A stretch of 5,489 bases of DNA from Treponema sp. (GTDB taxonomy: Bacteria > Spirochaetota > Spirochaetia > Treponematales > Treponemataceae). A program made the position numbers and the translations under genes. Within the stretch, counting starts at the first letter, position 1; every line of letters begins with the position of its first letter. The stretch lies in NCBI GenBank assembly GCA_012513125.1, contig JAAZCS010000027.1, positions 1 through 5,489 of the forward strand, in the 5' to 3' direction. Below the pieces are notes generated by a model. It was given only the letters and a program-made list of their open reading frames with translations. It ran no database searches and was not told the origin of the DNA. Below are positions 1 through 5,489 of the stretch, in pieces.

Positions 1-802
1 CACTTACATATAAATCGCTACCAGATTCTGAATCAATTAATAGCTCAACAGGTTTTCGTGCATAAATTTTGCTACAGTTAGTTGTAATAGAAGGTGTTGA
101 GGGAGGTCTTTTATTAATATTGTAGCTTAATTTTTGTGAACCTTGATAAATTGAAGATGAAAATATTTCAACTTCAATATCATCTTTTATATGTTCACCA
201 CAAAATGCGTCTATCCCGATTTTTGGAAATAATTCTTTTGTAGAATTCTTTTCATCGGAGCTAATTTCTAAGGAATATACATCTTCGTCATCTGTATAAA
301 AGACAACACTTCCATCATCATTAATCTTTTGTTTAACTTCTATTTTTGGAGGCAAAACAAAGAACTCAACTGGATTTCCCTGCTCATATGCTATGTTTTG
401 CCAATAAATCATATGACTTTTTGACCGATCTATTTCAATTTCGTCTGGTTGACTCCAAAAGTCTGAATCTATTTTATAAATAAGATTTTTGTCTGTAAAA
501 GTAATCTTATTCCAGTCTTCTATTACAAACGGAACATTTCGTCGCCCATAAGTGCCTGCAGATAAAGGAAATGTTTTCAAAACAAAAGACCATGTCTTAT
601 TATTCTTTTTATCTAAGAGAGTACAATTTATATAACGAGAAACAACATTCTCTGATGACAATTGAAGATTCTGACCCTTTAAAAATGAAAGATTCCCCTT
701 TCCAAATGCATAATATAATTCCTGTGGAATTTCCAAGATTGAACTTGATGTGTAATTCACAATTCCTGTATCAAAAAAAGAAGAAATAAATTTTGAATAT
801 GT
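1..802 (-). pseudogene. Downstream part of an interrupted secreted repeat protein (frame continues past a TAA; runs off the left edge)
   Basis: Read on the minus strand directly after the TAA at 805-803, the same frame is open for 267 codons to base 2 and continues beyond the window. The translation is clearly protein-like, with alternating hydrophobic and polar beta-strand patterns, several Trp and Tyr residues and proline-rich linkers such as RPPSTPSI. Near the left edge the segment KIYARKPVELLIDSESGSD resembles the start of the repeat domain in the upstream piece (NKQMLVIENPSDGD), so this looks like further copies of the same chitobiase-C-like or Ig-like beta-sandwich. The first in-frame ATG is only at 412-410. 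Earlier GTG and TTG codons have no convincing ribosome binding site, and there is no signal peptide. I therefore read it as the remainder of the gene starting at 1126, cut off by a nonsense codon. Function unknown; probably periplasmic or surface-exposed if expressed. It could be a separate gene with a non-ATG start, but that is less likely. Confidence 0.7.
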
Positions 803-1126
803 TTAATCCGTGGCTTTATCTAAATCTACAGAATAATCAATCGTCATTTGCTCTCTTGACGAAGAAGTGACCTTTGTTATTTTTAAGCTAACCTCTCCAA
901 CAACGTCAAGCAACACAGGACTATCATACGCAAATCCTGACTCTTCAGGATCTGCACCGCTTACTGAATAAAAGTAATCACCATCTGAAGGATTTTCAAT
1001 TACAAGCATTTGCTTATTTCCCCATTTTCCTTGCACTGGACTAATTACAGAAATTTCTGCAAAAAGTTTTTCCTCAAACAATAGAGAAATAAATATTACT
1101 ATTTGTAAAAGCTTTTTTCCTCGCAT
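803..1126 (-). CDS. Secreted protein with chitobiase-C-like repeat, N-terminal piece ended by an early stop
   Basis: This 107-residue frame begins with a signal peptide: basic MRGKK, a hydrophobic stretch at about residues 6-17, and a possible signal peptidase I site after LFA at residue 23. The mature part, about residues 28-100, has one beta-rich domain with the pattern YFYSVSGADPEESGFAYDSP. This resembles the CHB_HEX_C (chitobiase/beta-hexosaminidase C-terminal) type repeat, where a Y-S-x-x-G-x-DP core is followed by a glycine-rich hairpin. Such domains are structural or binding modules, not catalytic ones. The start lies 13 nt after the phosphoribosyltransferase stop, with a GAG 7 nt before the ATG and AAAAGGA abutting it, so the two genes are probably co-transcribed. 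The frame ends in TAA at 805-803, but coding-like sequence continues in the same frame, so this is probably the front of a much longer protein. Whether a stable short protein is made is unknown. Confidence 0.7.
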   Translation of the reverse strand: MRGKKLLQIVIFISLLFEEKLFAEISVISPVQGKWGNKQMLVIENPSDGDYFYSVSGADPEESGFAYDSPVLLDVVGEVSLKITKVTSSSREQMTIDYSVDLDKATD

Positions 1127-1139
1127 TCCTTTTCTCTTT

Positions 1140-1751
1140 CTAGAAATATCTTTTTAAGATTTCTTTTAATTCAGGATCTTCATTATAATAATTATCATTC
1201 AACTCTTTATCAGTTAACCCTACAAGTTCATGGCTTAAATAATGAATCCATAAATTATCTTCTGGTTTAGTTATTTCAAATTTTCTACACCAATAATCTG
1301 GTTGAATTGGAAGCTGTTCTTTTAAATATGTAAAATATTTATAATCATGCACAACAACTTTTATATCATCACGAGGGATTCCTCTGCTATTGATAAGTGT
1401 TTCTGTTAAACAGTTGATTGTTTTTCCTGTATCAAAAATATCGTCAACTAATAAAATCTTATCACCTGGTCTTAAATTTTCAGGAGGATAAGTCCATCCA
1501 TCAATAAAAACTTTTGTATGTTTAGCAATATCTGAATAAGATCTAGCAACAACACCTGCATATAAAACTGGATGAAATTTTTCCTCTTTGCTCAAAATCT
1601 TAAAAAATTCACTAATAACGTTCGCCATGTAGGCGCCACCTCTAAGCGAGCAATAAATAACATCTGGAATGAAACCTTCTTTGTAAATTCTGTTTGCTAA
1701 TTTAATAGCATTATTTCTAACAACATTGTATTCAAGAAATTCTTTTTTCAT
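1140..1751 (-). CDS. Phosphoribosyltransferase (type I PRTase fold, purine-salvage-like)
   Basis: A 203-residue cytoplasmic protein with the hallmark PRPP-binding motif LLVDDIFDTGKT at residues 100-111; the two acidic residues and the TG loop hold the ribose 5-phosphate. The SLRGG segment at 35-39 fits the loop that binds pyrophosphate. The C-terminal part, with PDYWCRKFEI at 151-160 and DNLWIHYLSHE at 165-175, recalls the hood region of the COG2236 group, often annotated as hypoxanthine or xanthine phosphoribosyltransferase. Enzymes of this kind join a nucleobase to PRPP to give the nucleotide and pyrophosphate. The base used here cannot be decided by eye. The ATG at 1751 has AAGG at 1763-1760, 8 nt upstream; the stop is TAG. 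A 53-nt gap separates it from the ATPase gene and contains a promoter candidate, so it may be transcribed separately from the importer genes. The PRTase call is firm; the exact substrate is not. Confidence 0.88.
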   Translation of the reverse strand: MKKEFLEYNVVRNNAIKLANRIYKEGFIPDVIYCSLRGGAYMANVISEFFKILSKEEKFHPVLYAGVVARSYSDIAKHTKVFIDGWTYPPENLRPGDKILLVDDIFDTGKTINCLTETLINSRGIPRDDIKVVVHDYKYFTYLKEQLPIQPDYWCRKFEITKPEDNLWIHYLSHELVGLTDKELNDNYYNEDPELKEILKRYF

Positions 1752-1759
1752 TTGTATAA

Positions 1760-1763
1760 CCTT
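1760..1763 (-). promoter_or_regulatory. Ribosome binding site of the phosphoribosyltransferase gene
   Basis: AAGG lies 8 nt before the ATG at 1751, a normal spacing, and supports this start. If the promoter at 1769-1797 is used, the 5' leader is very short, because the predicted transcript start falls at or just before this site. Confidence 0.5.
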
Positions 1764-1768
1764 AACTA

Positions 1769-1797
1769 ATTATAATTTATAAATAAAGATATTACAA
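1769..1797 (-). promoter_or_regulatory. Candidate sigma70-type promoter for the phosphoribosyltransferase and the secreted protein gene
   Basis: On the minus strand, TTGTAA (1797-1792, 4 of 6 matches to the -35 consensus) is followed by a 17-nt spacer and a perfect TATAAT (1774-1769). This is in the only gap of any size in the window, just ahead of the phosphoribosyltransferase ATG. The geometry is ideal, but the gap is almost pure A+T, so chance matches to TATAAT are expected. The transcript would start near 1762-1767, leaving a leader of only about 10-16 nt. Confidence 0.45.
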
Positions 1798-1804
1798 TTA
1801 AGTT

Positions 1805-2449
1805 TTATAACTCTTTTATAAAATCCTTTTCATAAATGCAACTAGAACACAATGAGTTAATATCGTCTTTTTCGTGGCTGACTAAAATTACAGTCTTTTC
1901 TTCATTTTGAACAAAAGATTTTATTTGGTTTTGAATCTTTTTTTTATATTCATCATCTAAAAAATGAAATGGCTCATCTAACAAAAGCACATCTGAAGGA
2001 AACAAAAAGGCTCGTGCTATTGAAACTCTTTGCCTTTCACCACCACTTAATTCACCAGGAAATTTATTCTCTTTACCATGAAGTCCCATAAATAAGATAA
2101 TTTCTTCACACTTTTGCTTTATTTCTTGATTTGTAAAATGTTTTTCCATAGGGATGCTGATATTCTTTTCTATACTAATACTTGGCAATAATCTTTGATC
2201 TTGAAAAACATATGATATCTGATGAATTTTATTGTCGAAAAATGTTAGTTTTCCTTGTATTTCTATTCTTTCATCATTCTTCAGTAAACCAGATAACCAG
2301 TCTAACAATGTTGTTTTTCCACATCCAGATTTTCCAAAAACACCACATATGGAATTCTTTGCAATATCTGTTGAGAAATTTTTGAAAATATCCTTATTGT
2401 TTCTAGTAATTGATAAGTTAGTAATTTGAATAAAATCCACGCTCTTCAT
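1805..2449 (-). CDS. ABC transporter ATP-binding protein, NitT/TauT (SsuB/TauB) type
   Basis: This 214-residue cytoplasmic ATPase powers the importer formed with the permease encoded just upstream. All the nucleotide-binding motifs are present: Walker A GKSGCGKT at residues 39-46, Q-loop VFQDQRLLP around Gln83, ABC signature LSGGERQR at 134-141, Walker B VLLLDEP at 154-160 with catalytic Glu159, D-loop near LDD at 164-166, and switch His192 in VSHE. The Q-loop sequence followed by LLP is typical of the nitrate/sulfonate/taurine transporter group. It is shorter than the roughly 250 residues common for SsuB or TauB, ending soon after the His switch, but nothing essential is missing. The ATG at 2449 lies inside the permease gene, a 32-nt overlap. 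It has GGA 7 nt upstream and AAAAGGA directly abutting, which points to translational coupling. A GTG at codon 4 could be an alternative start. Confidence 0.92.
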   Translation of the reverse strand: MKSVDFIQITNLSITRNNKDIFKNFSTDIAKNSICGVFGKSGCGKTTLLDWLSGLLKNDERIEIQGKLTFFDNKIHQISYVFQDQRLLPSISIEKNISIPMEKHFTNQEIKQKCEEIILFMGLHGKENKFPGELSGGERQRVSIARAFLFPSDVLLLDEPFHFLDDEYKKKIQNQIKSFVQNEEKTVILVSHEKDDINSLCSSCIYEKDFIKEL

Positions 2450-3191
2450 TCCTTTTTCCAGTAAACAAATTTAGAAATACTGAAAAAGTTTTTTCTAATA
2501 TACAACTTATCAAAATTAAAATTATAGTGAGAGCAAATACGGTCGCTGTTTCAAGATGAACTTGCGAATTTTCCAATAAAAATCCAATTGAATTTTTGGG
2601 AAGACAAAGTACTTCTCCCGCTACAACTACTTTCCAAGTTAATCCCCATGAAGATAACAAACCACTAAAAATGAATGGTTTTACAGATGGTAATGTTACA
2701 TATTTAAATGTTTGGATTTTGGATAATTTATATATTTTTGCCACATCCAACTCTTTTTTATCGATTTTAGAAAAACCAGTGCAAACCGAAGTAACTATTA
2801 TAGGAAGAGACATCAAAACTGAAACAAAAACAGGAACTGAATTTGATGTAAAAATAAACATTGCCATCAAAATAATGCTAACAACAGGAGTTATTCTGAT
2901 AATTGAAAGAGGAATTGAAAAAAATGATTTCAAATTAGAATAATAACCACATAAAAAACCAAGAATTTGACCAAGAAAGAACGATATAAAAAAAGAAATA
3001 AAAGCCCTTTTCATTGTAAAAAAAACACTAACATAAAAGCTTTTTAGAAATAGAAGTTTCTTCATAGAAAATAAGACATCTTTAGGACATGGAAGAATTA
3101 ATGGTGATTTAATCCACACTGAAAAAATATACCATAACAGAATCATTATTATTATTGACGATGATTTAATTAGCAAATCCTTGTTTTTCAT
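2418..3191 (-). CDS. ABC transporter permease, NitT/TauT (SsuC/TauC) type
   Basis: A 257-residue inner-membrane protein of normal family length. Hydrophobic segments, placed by eye, lie at about residues 10-28, 64-83, 97-115, 118-137, 173-192 and 216-234, consistent with the six helices of a BPD_transp_1 permease. The cytoplasmic coupling loop that docks on the ATPase is at about 147-170 (ELDVAKIYKLSKIQTFKYVTLP), a diverged EAA loop where the usual EAA becomes ELDVA and the usual LGAS region becomes YKLSK. The following PFIFSGLLSSWGLTWKVVVAGE segment matches the family pattern of a helix leading into V-V-x-A-E. It starts 3 nt after the binding protein stop with no clear Shine-Dalgarno sequence, so it is probably translated by coupling to that gene. 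Its last codons overlap the ATPase start. Several lysines replace typical residues in the N-terminal region, as expected in an A+T-rich genome. Substrate not determinable from the sequence. Confidence 0.9.
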   Translation of the reverse strand: MKNKDLLIKSSSIIIMILLWYIFSVWIKSPLILPCPKDVLFSMKKLLFLKSFYVSVFFTMKRAFISFFISFFLGQILGFLCGYYSNLKSFFSIPLSIIRITPVVSIILMAMFIFTSNSVPVFVSVLMSLPIIVTSVCTGFSKIDKKELDVAKIYKLSKIQTFKYVTLPSVKPFIFSGLLSSWGLTWKVVVAGEVLCLPKNSIGFLLENSQVHLETATVFALTIILILISCILEKTFSVFLNLFTGKRNEERGFYSNY

Positions 3192-3194
3192 TTT

Positions 3195-4139
3195 TTACCA
3201 ATTTAAATAAAAACTACTGTCTGGCAATTTTCCACCAATTGAATTTTCATCATTTTGTAAAAATATCTTCAAAAGGTGTTCTATTTCTTCTTTTGAATCA
3301 CTGGATTTTCTAAAGACATAGTTTGATTTTGGAATAGAATGCTCTACAATATTTGAATCTAATCCCAGTTGTAATTTTTCACACAAGAGGCCAGCTTCTT
3401 TTGGATTTTCTTGAACCCAATCAGAAGAAGTCTCATAATTTTTAAGAAAATCTTTAACCTTTTCTGGACAATTTATCGCAAATTCACTTCGAACGACGAT
3501 GGCTGTTAGTGGATAAAAAGATGTTGTTTTAGTTATTTTTTCAAATTCATCTTGTAAATCTATTGAATAGTAAACTTCATTAGATTTTGATGTGGCGATT
3601 GTAGAATAAGGTTCTGGAAGGATTACATATTTTATTTTATCAGATAATAGAAGCGGAACAATTGATGCTGTTGGTATTGAAAAATCTAAAAAAACTCCAT
3701 TTTTTTCGTCTATTGCAATATTATTTTCTGTTAAGAGATACTTAATAAAATATTCAGGGGTTGCTCCTTTTCCGGCAGTAACAACAGTTTTATTTTTCAA
3801 ATCAGATAAATTTTTAATTTTTTTGTCTTTTGTAATTAATGATAAATTTCCACCACCACAAATAACAGCACAAAGTAATTTTTTATTAGAAGAATTGAAA
3901 ACTTTTGCCGCAATATTTAATGGCATAAACCCAATATCAATTTCATCTTTTAACATTTTTGGTAAGAAATTTTGAGGAGAAGCAAACGTTTCATATTTAT
4001 AATCACTTTCTTTTGCATCCATCATTTTTACAATAGGAATGCAACTCGGACCAATAAGAACGCCGACATTAATCGCTTGTGAAAATAATGAACAATTTAT
4101 AATAAATAGTGTCAAAATTAAAACAAATACTTTTTTCAA
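3195..4139 (-). CDS. ABC transporter substrate-binding protein, NitT/TauT (COG0715) family
   Basis: A 314-residue exported solute-binding protein. The N-terminus is a signal sequence: MKK, a hydrophobic core to about residue 15, then IINC with Cys16. Spirochaete lipoboxes are relaxed, so a lipid anchor at Cys16 is possible; cleavage after SQA at residue 22 is the alternative. The mature protein has the periplasmic-binding-protein type 2 pattern: INVGVLIGPS at 23-32, EIDIGFMPLN, then NLSDLKNKTVVTAGKGATPEY, ILPEPYSTIA, and the C-terminal NSIGGKLPDSSFY. The last motif resembles the ending of a common bacterial group of binding proteins whose ligand is not known to me. The start is TTG at 4139-4137, displayed as Met; AAGGAG (4152-4147) sits 7 nt upstream. 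It follows the aminotransferase stop by 16 nt, so the two are almost certainly co-transcribed. Ligand could be an aromatic, pyrimidine, amine or sulfonate-like molecule, as in the wider family, but I cannot choose. Confidence 0.88.
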   Translation of the reverse strand: MKKVFVLILTLFIINCSLFSQAINVGVLIGPSCIPIVKMMDAKESDYKYETFASPQNFLPKMLKDEIDIGFMPLNIAAKVFNSSNKKLLCAVICGGGNLSLITKDKKIKNLSDLKNKTVVTAGKGATPEYFIKYLLTENNIAIDEKNGVFLDFSIPTASIVPLLLSDKIKYVILPEPYSTIATSKSNEVYYSIDLQDEFEKITKTTSFYPLTAIVVRSEFAINCPEKVKDFLKNYETSSDWVQENPKEAGLLCEKLQLGLDSNIVEHSIPKSNYVFRKSSDSKEEIEHLLKIFLQNDENSIGGKLPDSSFYLNW

Positions 4140-4146
4140 GCTTCTA

Positions 4147-4152
4147 CTCCTT
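4147..4152 (-). promoter_or_regulatory. Strong Shine-Dalgarno that fixes the TTG start of the binding protein
   Basis: AAGGAG lies 7 nt before the TTG at 4139-4137, the strongest ribosome binding site in the window. TTG is followed at once by two Lys codons and a hydrophobic run, as expected for a signal peptide start, and no ATG lies nearer. The stop of the aminotransferase is only 3 nt further upstream, so ribosomes ending there may re-initiate here. Confidence 0.8.
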
Positions 4153-4155
4153 ATA

Positions 4156-5460
4156 TTATTTCATAACTTTTTTGTATTCTTCTGCAATTGATTTAATTCC
4201 ATATTCTATTTCATCTTCAGGACGAGCATAATTCAACCGTAAACATTTTGAATAATGAGGATGATCTTTTATATTCACATCTTTATTTACAGAATCGCCA
4301 AAGAAAAAATATTCCCCGGGCATTACAAATATACCTTTTGCTTTCAGAACTTGGTAAAACATCAATGTTGTAATTTTTAGAGACGGAAGTAACAACCAAA
4401 TAAAAATTGAGCCTTCGCTTTTGTGGATTTTATAATCTGTACCAGCAAAATATTGATGAATAAATTCTTGAGTTTTCTTAGATTTTTCTAAATAGAATGG
4501 ACGTACAGAATTTTCTGCAACAGAAATCAACTCACCACTTTTTATCAAATTCTGTGCAAGTGCCTGCCCTATACTACCACTTGCCAATGCAGCAATTGCA
4601 TTTATGCGTGATATATTTTTAATAATTGATTTTTCACCAATAATAATTCCTGTTCTAACAGAAGGCAAACCTATTTTTGACAAGCTCATGGATAAAACGA
4701 CGTTTTCATCCCAATACGGTTCAGCATTGTCTGTAAAAATAATATTCGGCCAAGGAAGACCGTAAGCATTATCAATAAATAACGGAATCCCATATTTTTT
4801 TGATAGCATTGATAATTTTGCAATTTCAGAATCAGTTAACACATTTCCAGAAGGATTTGTTGGTCTTGTAACACAAATTGCTCCATTATCATCATGTGAT
4901 GACAAATAATCTTCTAGAATTTTGAAATTAACGTGATATTTAAAAGTATTATCATCATCAATTGTAAATTCAGAAGGAATTCCAACTATTGTATGATTCT
5001 CTATACATTGGTCTGCATAACCTGTATATTCTGGCATTAAAGGAAAAATTATCTTCTTTGTTTTATTTACACCATTGCAAGATGTTTTTCCACTGAACAT
5101 GTTAAACAAATAGAAAAAAGCACTTTGACTTCCATTTGTAATTGCTATATTTTCCCTTGATATTTTCCAATTGTATTTTTTTGATAAATATGAAGCAACG
5201 GCATCAATAAAAGATAATTTTCCTTGCGGTGCATCATATCTACCGATTAAATTTTCAAATTCGTCTGGAATTGATAAAATCTTGTCCATTTGCAAACGGT
5301 ACATTTTTTCAACATCAGGAATTCTTGCAGGATTTCCTCCGCCCATCTGAACAATTCGACAATTTTTTGGGAAAGGTTTTCCAAGATCATCCATTAATTG
5401 ATTAATTCCTGATGGACCACATAATTTTTGACCAAAGTCACTCAATGATAAATCTAACAT
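4156..5460 (-). CDS. avtA: Valine--pyruvate aminotransferase (AvtA type)
   Basis: A 434-residue fold-type I PLP enzyme of the size of E. coli AvtA, which exchanges amino groups between valine and pyruvate (giving alanine and 2-oxoisovalerate) in the cytoplasm. It recalls AvtA along its whole length: GGGNPARIP at 40-48, RYDAPQGK at 74-81, TNGSQSAFFYLFN at 108-120, RPTNPSGN at 199-206, and IDNAYG at 229-234. PLP-binding residues visible are Lys262 in SMSLSKIGLP (Schiff base), Asn202, Asp230, Tyr233, and Arg269 in SVRTG (phosphate contact). Arg408 in LRLN should grip the substrate carboxylate. The ATG at 5460 is supported by homology, since DLSLSDFGQKLCGPSGI matches the AvtA beginning, but no Shine-Dalgarno precedes it. 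It is the first gene in the window and is followed at 16 nt by the ABC importer genes, which suggests a shared operon. Close relatives may have other amino-acid specificity, so the exact substrates are inferred. Confidence 0.9.
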   Translation of the reverse strand: MLDLSLSDFGQKLCGPSGINQLMDDLGKPFPKNCRIVQMGGGNPARIPDVEKMYRLQMDKILSIPDEFENLIGRYDAPQGKLSFIDAVASYLSKKYNWKISRENIAITNGSQSAFFYLFNMFSGKTSCNGVNKTKKIIFPLMPEYTGYADQCIENHTIVGIPSEFTIDDDNTFKYHVNFKILEDYLSSHDDNGAICVTRPTNPSGNVLTDSEIAKLSMLSKKYGIPLFIDNAYGLPWPNIIFTDNAEPYWDENVVLSMSLSKIGLPSVRTGIIIGEKSIIKNISRINAIAALASGSIGQALAQNLIKSGELISVAENSVRPFYLEKSKKTQEFIHQYFAGTDYKIHKSEGSIFIWLLLPSLKITTLMFYQVLKAKGIFVMPGEYFFFGDSVNKDVNIKDHPHYSKCLRLNYARPEDEIEYGIKSIAEEYKKVMK

Positions 5461-5468
5461 ATTGGGTT

Positions 5469-5474
5469 AATATA
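5469..5474 (-). promoter_or_regulatory. Possible -10 element just upstream of avtA
   Basis: TATATT (5474-5469) lies 8 nt before the avtA ATG (5460). Together with the absence of a Shine-Dalgarno sequence it would fit a leaderless or very short-leader transcript. The matching -35 would fall outside the window, so this is only a weak candidate in A+T-rich sequence. Confidence 0.2.
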
Positions 5475-5489
5475 CTAACTGTTTTTATC

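Noticed and set aside
773..779. Run of seven A bases just past the TAA, considered as a frameshift or phase-variation tract
   Set aside because: The coding-like frame is the same before and after the stop, so no slippage is needed or indicated.
571..789. Plus-strand frame of 72 residues, preceded by AAAGGA
   Set aside because: It lies opposite the open minus-strand frame of the interrupted repeat protein, has low-complexity ends (poly-Lys) and no family resemblance; the minus-strand reading is far more protein-like.
803..805. TAA as a reassigned sense codon
   Set aside because: TAA also ends the aminotransferase, binding protein, permease and ATPase at positions expected from family lengths, so the codon has its normal meaning here.
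1752..1804. Possible terminator in the gap (the palindromic AATTATAATT)
   Set aside because: The stem is purely A-T, short and not followed by a clear U-run, so it would not form a stable hairpin.
2182..2429. Two overlapping plus-strand frames of 65-67 residues
   Set aside because: They lie antisense to the ABC ATPase, whose Walker A and Q-loop coding falls in this stretch; they are shadows of that gene.
2596..2943. Plus-strand frame of 115 residues
   Set aside because: It is the antisense of the permease gene across its membrane helices and coupling loop; no ribosome binding site and no recognisable domain.

Overview
The window is strongly A+T-rich and carries a single block of genes, all on the minus strand. 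In transcription order (right to left) they are: an AvtA-type valine--pyruvate aminotransferase, a three-gene NitT/TauT-type ABC importer (solute-binding protein, permease, ATPase), a phosphoribosyltransferase, and a gene for a secreted beta-rich repeat protein that runs off the left edge. The base composition, the relaxed lipobox-like signal on the binding protein, and the chitobiase-C-like repeat protein together suggest a host-associated spirochaete of the Treponema type. This assignment rests on recalled family resemblance only and is of moderate confidence.

Region by region. 4156-5460 encodes the aminotransferase; all key fold-type I PLP residues are visible. 1805-4139 encodes the ABC importer. 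It begins 16 nt after the aminotransferase stop and uses a TTG start behind a strong Shine-Dalgarno sequence. The permease follows 3 nt after the binding protein, and the ATPase overlaps the permease by 32 nt, so these four genes look like one transcription unit. A 53-nt gap (1752-1804) follows and holds a good sigma70-type promoter candidate. Next comes the phosphoribosyltransferase (1140-1751). A secreted repeat-protein gene starts 13 nt after its stop.

The most unusual point is that the secreted protein gene is interrupted. It has a signal peptide and one repeat domain (803-1126) and then a TAA stop. The same reading frame stays open for another 267 codons down to base 2, with clearly protein-like content, no ATG near its beginning and no convincing ribosome binding site. 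It reads as one long gene broken by a single nonsense codon, or as a sequencing error at that base.

The importer and aminotransferase probably act together in uptake and metabolism of a small organic nutrient. The substrate cannot be read from the sequence, and the link to branched-chain amino acid metabolism is inferred only from gene order. No RNA gene, mobile element, CRISPR array or GC-rich terminator hairpin was found. I do not see strong evidence for a wholly new system; the ordinary genes are recognisable and the leads are listed separately.
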